NCBI GenBank assembly: GCA_013375355.1
Contig: JABXJV010000146.1
Span: 1-20,367, forward strand
DNA: 20,367 nt
Direction of reading: 5' to 3'
Source: Candidatus Helarchaeota archaeon
GTDB taxonomy: Archaea > Asgardarchaeota > Lokiarchaeia > Helarchaeales > JABXJV01
A program made the position numbers and the translations under genes. This document shows positions 14,996 through 20,367 of the stretch, piece after piece. Positions within the stretch are counted from its first letter, which is position 1, and each line of letters opens with the position of its first letter. Below the pieces are notes generated by a model. That model was not told the origin of the DNA. It was given only the letters and a program-made list of their open reading frames with translations, and did no database searches.

Positions 14996-16024
14996 TTGGA
15001 ATCAGAAATTTTAAAAGGAGTAGTTTATTCAAAATTTGAGAATATTGGACCTTCTCCATTAGCTTGGTATCCCTTAGAAATTAAAACCGATACCTTAAGG
15101 TTAATTTCTTTAAAATCAATTACACTATTAACAGGTGAAGAAGGAGAGGTTCCAGAAACAACGGCAGTAGTCCCATTTCCGAATTTAGGGCGCTCTGGAT
15201 TGGTAAAATATTTAGAAATCGAAGACCCTCAAGCACGTGGTGGTTGTAGAGATGCTTCAGTGACAATTTTATTTGATGATAAATATAATTCAGTAATTTA
15301 CAAATATATGAACGTTTTAAACGAACGGTTGAATGATTTTTCAAAAATTATTATTAAATTAGAAAAAGAGAAAAACACATCTCAATTTTCAAAGGAACTC
15401 AAAGATTTTTATTCGGAAATTTTGGATCTATTAAAAGAATTACAACAAAGCGAGGATCGAGAGCAATTTCCTGCCCCTAAATTAACTGTTTCCCCCCCAA
15501 AAACCCAATACCGATTTAAAGTTATTGTCGTTGGCGATCCAGCAGTTGGTAAGACAACTTTAATACTCCGATATGTTGATAGGGCTTTTAAAAAATTGTA
15601 TGTGCCCACCATCGGTGTCCAGACATCGAGCAAATTAGTTAAATTGAAGGATCCTCAAGATTCTTATATTGAATTAATAATTTGGGATATAGCTGGCCAA
15701 GAAAAATTCAATCAATTAAGAAAACTTTTCTACTCAGGAGCAGATGGAGTAATTTTTGTCTTTGATGTTACCAATAGACAAACATTTATCAACACTGCAA
15801 GTTGGTTTAAAGACGTTCAACAAAACTTGGATAGGGATTGGAAAGGAATTATCTTAGCAAATAAAATAGATCTAAAAGATAATCGTGTTATAGGACCAAG
15901 GGCTGGCCAAGTCATAGCAGATAAAACAGGATTAGACTATTTAGAGACCTCTGCAAGAACTGGTGTGAATGTAGACTCGTTATTTCAATTACTTAGTAAG
16001 AAAATCCTTGGAACGAAAATCTAA
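14996..16024 (+). CDS. Ras/Rab-type small GTPase with N-terminal longin-like domain (paralogue 1)
   Basis: A 342-residue protein. Residues 1-125 form a domain shared with the next three GTPases (motifs SITLLTGEEGEVP at 41-53 and LFDDKYNS at 92-99). Its order of predicted strands and helices resembles a longin domain. A helical linker (about 126-155) leads to the G domain: GDPAVGKT (180-187), switch I T205, DIAGQ (231-235), NKID (289-292) and TSA (318-320). All five nucleotide-binding motifs and the switch II glutamine are intact, so it should bind and hydrolyse GTP. The C-terminus GTKI has no cysteine, so lipid attachment as in eukaryotic Ras or Rab is not expected. TTG 14996 is supported by AGAGGA six bases upstream. 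It is convergent with the next GTPase gene with a 31-base gap. Confidence 0.85.
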   Translation: MESEILKGVVYSKFENIGPSPLAWYPLEIKTDTLRLISLKSITLLTGEEGEVPETTAVVPFPNLGRSGLVKYLEIEDPQARGGCRDASVTILFDDKYNSVIYKYMNVLNERLNDFSKIIIKLEKEKNTSQFSKELKDFYSEILDLLKELQQSEDREQFPAPKLTVSPPKTQYRFKVIVVGDPAVGKTTLILRYVDRAFKKLYVPTIGVQTSSKLVKLKDPQDSYIELIIWDIAGQEKFNQLRKLFYSGADGVIFVFDVTNRQTFINTASWFKDVQQNLDRDWKGIILANKIDLKDNRVIGPRAGQVIADKTGLDYLETSARTGVNVDSLFQLLSKKILGTKI

Positions 16025-16026
16025 TT

Positions 16027-16045
16027 AAAAAAAATCTTAAAAAAA
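16027..16045 (-). terminator. Oligo-T termination tracts for the minus-strand GTPase gene
   Basis: On the minus strand there are runs of seven and eight T just after the stop of the gene ending at 16056. They lie in the 31-base gap between convergent genes. Confidence 0.45.
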
Positions 16046-16055
16046 TTGCTAATTC

Positions 16056-17066
16056 TTATTTTGTGACTAAAATTTCAGCAAGTTGCTTAAAAGCTTCGTT
16101 TACCTTCTCCCCTGTCTTTGCTGAAGTTTCTACATATCCTAATCCAAATTTTTCTGCTATTTTTTCTGCAGCTTTTCTAGTGATTACTCGTTTTGATTTT
16201 AAATCAATCTTATTTCCAATTATCAATCCTATAGGTTTTTTTGATGAAAAATTTGGGGAAACATCTTTAATCCAACTTTCAATATGATCGAATGATTCTT
16301 TATTCGAAACATCATACATAATTAAGACACTATTTACATCTTCATAAAAAACCCTTCGCATTAATGAGAATTTTTCTTGCCCCGCGATATCAAAGATATT
16401 TAAATGAATATTTTTATTGGCTATAGAGACCTTCTTGTTACAAACATTCACCCCAATCGTAGGGAGATAACTTTCTTGAAAACTATCATCCACAAATCGT
16501 AGAAGCAATGTTGTTTTTCCAACACCTGCATCACCGATGACTACTACTTTGAATCTAAAATCTGGTTTTTTTTCTACAACTCTTTCCCTAGCTCTTTTTT
16601 CTGCCTCTCTTATAGAATCTAGATTATTAAGTAGCTTTTGATAAAGCTCTTTTAATACTGGTTCAATTTTTTCTTCGTTATTTGAAATTTCTTTTTCAAT
16701 TATTTTATTTGCGACCTCTCTAAGTAGCTTTTCAAACTGTTCAGAATATTTATAAGCAAGGGAGGAGTATTTTTCATTGAAAAGCACAGTTAAATTAGAG
16801 TCTCTGGCTCCCCCTCTCTTCGACTCATCTTTAAGTTCGAAATGATAAACAATACCAATAAGTTGGTATTTTACAAAAGGAATAATAGATACTTCTTTAG
16901 GTACTCTTCCCTCTTCCCCAGTTAATAGTGTCATTGATTTGATTGCAACTAATTCTAATATAGCGAGGTCGAATTCAGTTTGTGGATAATAATCTTTAAC
17001 TTCGGGTCCAAATTCGCCCACTACAGTATAAATAATCCCCTTTAAAATTTGTTTTTCATTAACCAT
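16056..17066 (-). CDS. Ras/Rab-type small GTPase with N-terminal longin-like domain (paralogue 2)
   Basis: A 336-residue paralogue. The N-terminal domain (about 1-125) has KSMTLLTGEEGRVP (43-56) and LFNEKYSS (95-102). A charged helical linker rich in Glu/Arg covers about 126-166. The G domain has GDAGVGKT (178-185), switch I T203, DIAGQ (226-230), NKID (285-288) and TSA (314-316), all intact. The C-terminus LVTK has no cysteine. It is closest to paralogue 3 directly upstream: both have LPTIGVNV, AGQEKF followed by LMRRVFYE, and WIKDVS. The ATG at 17066 lacks an obvious ribosome-binding site. The gap to the upstream gene is 64 bases, so the two minus-strand genes may form one transcript. Confidence 0.85.
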   Translation of the reverse strand: MVNEKQILKGIIYTVVGEFGPEVKDYYPQTEFDLAILELVAIKSMTLLTGEEGRVPKEVSIIPFVKYQLIGIVYHFELKDESKRGGARDSNLTVLFNEKYSSLAYKYSEQFEKLLREVANKIIEKEISNNEEKIEPVLKELYQKLLNNLDSIREAEKRARERVVEKKPDFRFKVVVIGDAGVGKTTLLLRFVDDSFQESYLPTIGVNVCNKKVSIANKNIHLNIFDIAGQEKFSLMRRVFYEDVNSVLIMYDVSNKESFDHIESWIKDVSPNFSSKKPIGLIIGNKIDLKSKRVITRKAAEKIAEKFGLGYVETSAKTGEKVNEAFKQLAEILVTK

Positions 17067-17130
17067 AATTTATTCTTTATTATGTTGTGCTTAAAATTTC
17101 TTTTTATTATTTGTCAAATTTAACTATTTT

Positions 17131-18156
17131 TTATTTTTTCATTACTATTTTTGCAAGGAGAGTAAATGCTTCATTAATTTTTTCGCCCGACTTCGCAGAA
17201 ACCTCTATGTAATCTAATCCAAATTTTTTTGCTATAGCTTCAGCATCTTCTTTTTTAATTATTCTTTGTGATTCCAAGTCGATTTTATTTCCAACAATAA
17301 TTCCTTTAACTTTTTTAGGCGAAAATGCCTCAGAAACATCTTTAATCCAATTATCAAGGTGTTGAAAAGATTCAATTGATGTAATATCAAACATTATGAC
17401 AGCTCCATTCAATCCCTCATAGAAGACTCTTCTCATGAGTTTAAATTTTTCCTGACCTGCAATATCATAAAAATTCAGTCTTACTCTTACTTTTTTTGTA
17501 GCCCTAGCTAACGAAATATCTTTGTTAGACACATTTACTCCAATTGTAGGTAAATAAGTTTCTTGAAATGCGTTATCTACATAACGGAGAAGTGTAGTGG
17601 TTTTGCCTACTCTTCCATCTCCGATAACTACAATCTTAAATCTATAGGCAGGTTTTTTCTTTTTGACAGTTTTTAAAGCTTGTGCTTCCGCTTTTTTTAA
17701 GGAATCGAGATTTTTAATTAAGGTTTCATAAAGCTTAACTATTATGGATTCAACCTCTTCCCTATTTTTCGCCATTTCACTTTCATTTATTTTTTTTGCA
17801 ACTTCAATGAGCAAAGCATTGAATAAATCGCTGTATTTGTAAGCAATTGAGGAATATTTCTCATTAAATAATATGATTATATTCGAATCTACGACCCCTC
17901 CCCTCGATTTTTCGTCTGTTACTTCAAATTGAAATAAAATTCCTAAGAGTTGATATTTAGCATAAAGAATTATCGAAATTTGATCCGGCACATGACCTTC
18001 ATCGCCTGTTAAAAGTGTAATTGACTTAATTGCAATTGTAGTCAATGTAGCATCATCAAAAAAGTCAGATTTTGGGTGATGGAATTTAACTTCAGGCCCC
18101 ACATCTCCCATTGCATTATAAACAACTCCTTTTAGTATAAAATCTTTTTTTACCAT
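17131..18156 (-). CDS. Ras/Rab-type small GTPase with N-terminal longin-like domain (paralogue 3)
   Basis: A 341-residue paralogue and probably the first gene of a two-gene minus-strand operon. The N-terminal domain carries KSITLLTGDEGHVP (44-57) and LFNEKYSS (96-103). The linker (about 127-168) is helical and ends in a lysine run. The G domain has GDGRVGKT (179-186), switch I T204, DIAGQ (231-235), NKID (290-293) and SAKSG (320-324). A small insertion of basic residues (ARATKKVRVR, 217-226) lengthens the hairpin between switch I and switch II compared with paralogue 2. The C-terminus VMKK lacks cysteine. AAAGGA just before ATG 18156 supports the start. It is divergent from paralogue 4. Confidence 0.85.
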   Translation of the reverse strand: MVKKDFILKGVVYNAMGDVGPEVKFHHPKSDFFDDATLTTIAIKSITLLTGDEGHVPDQISIILYAKYQLLGILFQFEVTDEKSRGGVVDSNIIILFNEKYSSIAYKYSDLFNALLIEVAKKINESEMAKNREEVESIIVKLYETLIKNLDSLKKAEAQALKTVKKKKPAYRFKIVVIGDGRVGKTTTLLRYVDNAFQETYLPTIGVNVSNKDISLARATKKVRVRLNFYDIAGQEKFKLMRRVFYEGLNGAVIMFDITSIESFQHLDNWIKDVSEAFSPKKVKGIIVGNKIDLESQRIIKKEDAEAIAKKFGLDYIEVSAKSGEKINEAFTLLAKIVMKK

Positions 18157-18289
18157 ATTTCCTTTTAATCCTACCTCGATTAAAAACTTTTTGAAAAATG
18201 TTGGCTTATTTATTGTGAATCTAATTTATTAAAAATTAGGAACTAAAAATATAAGGAAAAATCCTATTAAATATAAATAATAATCCAGC

Positions 18290-18325
18290 GTAATTCTAAT
18301 AGTAATTCGTCTAATTTGAATTAGA
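18290..18325. repeat. Short direct and inverted repeats in the divergent GTPase promoter
   Basis: GTAATTC occurs at 18290-18296 and 18302-18308, twelve bases apart. It is followed by TCTAATT-TG-AATTAGA (18310-18325), a perfect seven-base inverted repeat. It sits 21 bases before the ATG at 18347 and could be an operator shared by the two divergent GTPase genes. Chance is possible in DNA this A/T-rich. Confidence 0.35.
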
Positions 18326-18346
18326 ACAATTTGTGAACGAATTAAA

Positions 18347-19399
18347 ATGTCCGAAATTGCAGAAAAAATTGTTAAAGGGATTGTTTTCTCAATTTTTAGA
18401 GAATCTGGCATCGAGCCTAGCGCTTGGTGGCCAGAAATCGATCAAAATTTACGCTCTACTGTTGCTGTAAAATCTATTTCTTTACTTACCGGTGAGGAGG
18501 GAAGAGTTCCATCTCGTATTGCAACACTTCCTTTTCCAACATTTGGTTTGAATTCAGTTTCGTTATTTTTTGAAATTTCAGAGCCAATTCCCGAAAAAAT
18601 TCAATCAGAAAGGACAAAGCGTGATTGTACAATTTCTCTATTATTTAATGACAAATACACTTCATTTATCTATAAAAATATGGAAAAACTAGAATCTAAA
18701 TTAAAAAAAGTCGCTAGAGATATAGTCGAAGCTAATTCAAAAGGGTTTTCTCCAAATCCTCTTTATTTTGAGAAAGTTTATGAAGAATTTGAAAAAATTG
18801 CAAGTGAAATAAGAGATACAGAATTGGAAAAAATGGCCAAAATTGATACATTTAAGGCTAAAGATAAACAGATTAAACACGAGTTCAAAATTGTGTTAGT
18901 TGGGGGTGTTGCAGTAGGAAAAACCACAACTTTACTTCGATATGTAAGAGGAGCTTTTCGGGAAACTTATAAACCAAGTGTAGGAATAGAAGTAAAAACT
19001 AAAGACATTTTAATTGATGATAACCCGATTCGAATTTTAATCTACGATTTTGCAGGCCAAGAAAACTTCGAAAATCTATATCCGACATTTTTCGCAGGTG
19101 CAGATGCTCTAATTATTCTTTATGATATAACTGATTCTGAAAGTTTTTCAAAAGATGCTCCAAAATTCTATAAAATATTTTTAAAATATGCAACAAAAAA
19201 ATTGAAAGCAGGTATTCTAATAGGAAATAAAATTGATCTTATTGATCAAAGGGAAGTAAAACCAGAATGGGGCTATGAATTAGCAAAAAAAATGGAATTT
19301 GGTTATACGGAGATTTCTGCTAAAACAGGTGAAAATGTAGATGATACTTTTTCATTATTAGCTAAAAAAATATATGAAAAAGCTCAAACTAAAATATAA
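18347..19399 (+). CDS. Ras/Rab-type small GTPase with N-terminal longin-like domain (paralogue 4, switch I Ser)
   Basis: A 350-residue paralogue, the most divergent of the four. The N-terminal domain has KSISLLTGEEGRVP (42-55) and LFNDKYTS (99-106); the RGG found in paralogues 1-3 is replaced by a longer charged loop (about 80-93). The helical linker runs from about 118 to 170. The G domain has GGVAVGKT (186-193), DFAGQ (234-238), NKID (294-297) and SAKTG (324-328). The switch I threonine that contacts Mg2+ and gamma-phosphate is a serine here (PSVGIE, S211), which could loosen the GTP-bound state. The C-terminus AQTKI has no cysteine. GTGA ten bases before ATG 18347 is a weak ribosome site. 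Its end faces the proteasome alpha gene with a 15-base gap. Confidence 0.83.
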   Translation: MSEIAEKIVKGIVFSIFRESGIEPSAWWPEIDQNLRSTVAVKSISLLTGEEGRVPSRIATLPFPTFGLNSVSLFFEISEPIPEKIQSERTKRDCTISLLFNDKYTSFIYKNMEKLESKLKKVARDIVEANSKGFSPNPLYFEKVYEEFEKIASEIRDTELEKMAKIDTFKAKDKQIKHEFKIVLVGGVAVGKTTTLLRYVRGAFRETYKPSVGIEVKTKDILIDDNPIRILIYDFAGQENFENLYPTFFAGADALIILYDITDSESFSKDAPKFYKIFLKYATKKLKAGILIGNKIDLIDQREVKPEWGYELAKKMEFGYTEISAKTGENVDDTFSLLAKKIYEKAQTKI

Positions 19400-19404
19400 T
19401 AAAT

Positions 19405-19414
19405 AAAAAAAAAA
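19405..19414 (-). terminator. Oligo-T terminator of the proteasome genes
   Basis: Ten T on the minus strand directly follow the psmA stop codon, a good archaeal terminator. Confidence 0.55.
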
Positions 19415-20092
19415 TTAGAGGTTTACCCTCTCTTTCTTGATTTCTTTTTTCTCTTGGTCAATAAGCAATAATTCAGCAGGTTTTTTTTCGCCAATTACCT
19501 GTTCATAAATGTTTAGAAGCATTTCCTTCATTTCAGATAATGTAGCTTTCGGATTATATTGTGTTTTTAATAAATCAACTGCGTCATCTTCCTTTCTACC
19601 GACAGCTATAGCATTAACCGTAAATTTAGCACCGCTGGGTTCTATTAGATGTAGGGAGGGGCCATTATGATCGAAACCCGCGAATAATAAGCTTACACCA
19701 AAGGGTCTACCTCCATATTGTGTTACTTTTTGAAAAATATTACTTATTTTCCAAGATAAAACGTCGAGATTAGGTTCTTCATTGTAATATATCCTTTGAA
19801 TTTGTGCTTCAACTCTTGCTTGATCAATAAGAACTCTTGAATCTGCCAAGAGACCTGAATATGCAGCATATATATATTCATCAATTTGAAAAATTTTCTC
19901 ATTAAATTCAAATAGAGGATTACTATGCTTCAGTTCGCTTAAAATAACCAAGCCTTTACTATTTCGAGCTGCTAAAACCAGCGAACCACGTTTTACAGCC
20001 TCTCGAGCATATTCAATTTGGTGAATTCGCCCATCAGGACTGAACATTGTTGCAATTCTATCATATCCACCCATACCTCTAGGATCCATCAT
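19415..20092 (-). CDS. psmA: 20S proteasome alpha subunit
   Basis: A 225-residue protein with the alpha-subunit signature GYDRIATMFSPDGRIHQIEYAREAVKRG at its N-terminus (residues 9-36; read as GYDR, FSPDGR and EYAREAVKRG). This part forms the gating helix and tail of the outer rings. Later it has AAYSGLLADSRVLIDQAR and YGGRPFGVSLLFAGFD, both typical of archaeal alpha subunits. It has no catalytic threonine, as expected. Seven copies form each outer ring and control entry of unfolded proteins into the chamber built by the beta subunit. ATG 20092 is used; GGAGGT nine bases upstream lies inside the end of the beta gene, and the beta stop codon directly precedes this start. Translation is therefore coupled. 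The length is somewhat short of the usual 230-260 residues. Confidence 0.93.
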   Translation of the reverse strand: MMDPRGMGGYDRIATMFSPDGRIHQIEYAREAVKRGSLVLAARNSKGLVILSELKHSNPLFEFNEKIFQIDEYIYAAYSGLLADSRVLIDQARVEAQIQRIYYNEEPNLDVLSWKISNIFQKVTQYGGRPFGVSLLFAGFDHNGPSLHLIEPSGAKFTVNAIAVGRKEDDAVDLLKTQYNPKATLSEMKEMLLNIYEQVIGEKKPAELLLIDQEKKEIKKERVNL

Positions 20093-20367
20093 TTAATTTT
20101 TACCTCCGTTTAATTGTGAAATTTCTTCATCTGATAATCGTCTAAATCCTTCATTTGTAATAACTGCCATATCAACTCCATTTCCAGTATGAGGATTCCT
20201 TTCAATTGCTGATAACATCGCTTTCAAAGCAAGTTTTTTGGCCTCTTCTAGAGTTAAATCATCTCTGTATCCACCTTCTAAAACACCATAAGATATTGGA
20301 CTGCCAGAACCTGTTGAAATAAAATCATCAGGAAGCAAAGCTCCACTAGGATCCATTTCATAAAGAT
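20093..20367 (-). CDS. psmB: 20S proteasome beta subunit, C-terminal part cut by the window edge
   Basis: The last 90 or so residues of the proteolytic subunit. Visible are LYEMDPSGALLPDDFISTGSG-type residues (DPSG, then TGSGSPISYGVLEGGY), followed by LTLEEAKKLALKAMLSAIERNPHTGNG and DMAVITNEG. These match the conserved second half of beta subunits, where SGSG lies near the active site and the final helices pack between the rings. The N-terminal threonine nucleophile and propeptide lie beyond the right edge. The frame continues through codons up to 20367, so the true start is outside the window. Its stop codon abuts the alpha gene, an arrangement that guarantees joint production of the two chains. 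Confidence 0.92.
   Translation of the reverse strand, partial: LYEMDPSGALLPDDFISTGSGSPISYGVLEGGYRDDLTLEEAKKLALKAMLSAIERNPHTGNGVDMAVITNEGFRRLSDEEISQLNGGKN
20102..20107 (-). promoter_or_regulatory. Shine-Dalgarno site of psmA inside the psmB 3' end
   Basis: GGAGGT, also read as Gly-Gly codons of the beta subunit, lies nine bases before the psmA ATG and marks translational coupling. Confidence 0.7.

Noticed and set aside
15120..15633. Two minus-strand frames opposite the first longin-like GTPase
   Set aside because: Shadows of the N-domain and P-loop coding sequence on the plus strand.

Overview
The window looks like a piece of an AT-rich archaeal chromosome, most probably from an Asgard archaeon (Lokiarchaeia-like). 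The evidence is an archaeal 20S proteasome beta-alpha gene pair at the right edge, five Ras/Rab-type small GTPase genes within 20 kb, several coiled-coil or membrane proteins ending in zinc ribbons, Shine-Dalgarno sites of the GGTGAT/AGGAGG type and frequent TTG starts. The taxon is inferred from gene content; no rRNA or tRNA gene was found. No mobile element, CRISPR array or gene-free stretch longer than about 260 bases was seen.

Left part (1-5.5 kb): the N-terminus of a membrane-anchored protein runs off the left edge. Next is an unusual GTPase gene (429-1378) whose N-terminal third resembles the glycine-cleavage H-protein fold and whose reading frame is broken by one missing base. A tightly overlapping three-gene operon follows: two family I CoA-transferase-like subunits and an FMN-binding split-barrel flavoprotein. 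After it come a small membrane protein, a gamma-class carbonic anhydrase-like protein and a membrane-anchored zinc ribbon.

Middle part (5.5-14 kb): a small zinc-ribbon protein; two adjoining phenylacetate-CoA-ligase-like genes, the first lacking the ATP loop and C-terminal lid, the second full length; a long coiled-coil protein with a TFIIS-like zinc ribbon; a phytoene-desaturase-like FAD oxidoreductase; then an ADP-forming acyl-CoA synthetase alpha subunit followed 15 bases later by an alkaline-phosphatase-superfamily phosphodiesterase that appears to start at an ATT codon. Many of these genes point to acyl-CoA chemistry (activation, CoA transfer or hydrolysis, ATP recovery from thioesters).

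Right part (14-20.4 kb): a multi-pass (about seven-helix) membrane protein is divergent from the first of four paralogous GTPases. Each paralogue has a shared ~120-residue N-terminal domain with a longin-like order of predicted strands and helices, a helical linker and a complete G domain without a prenylation cysteine. The four lie side by side (plus, minus, minus, plus) and abut the proteasome genes. This cluster, the H-protein-like GTPase and the ATT-initiated phosphodiesterase are the most interesting content.
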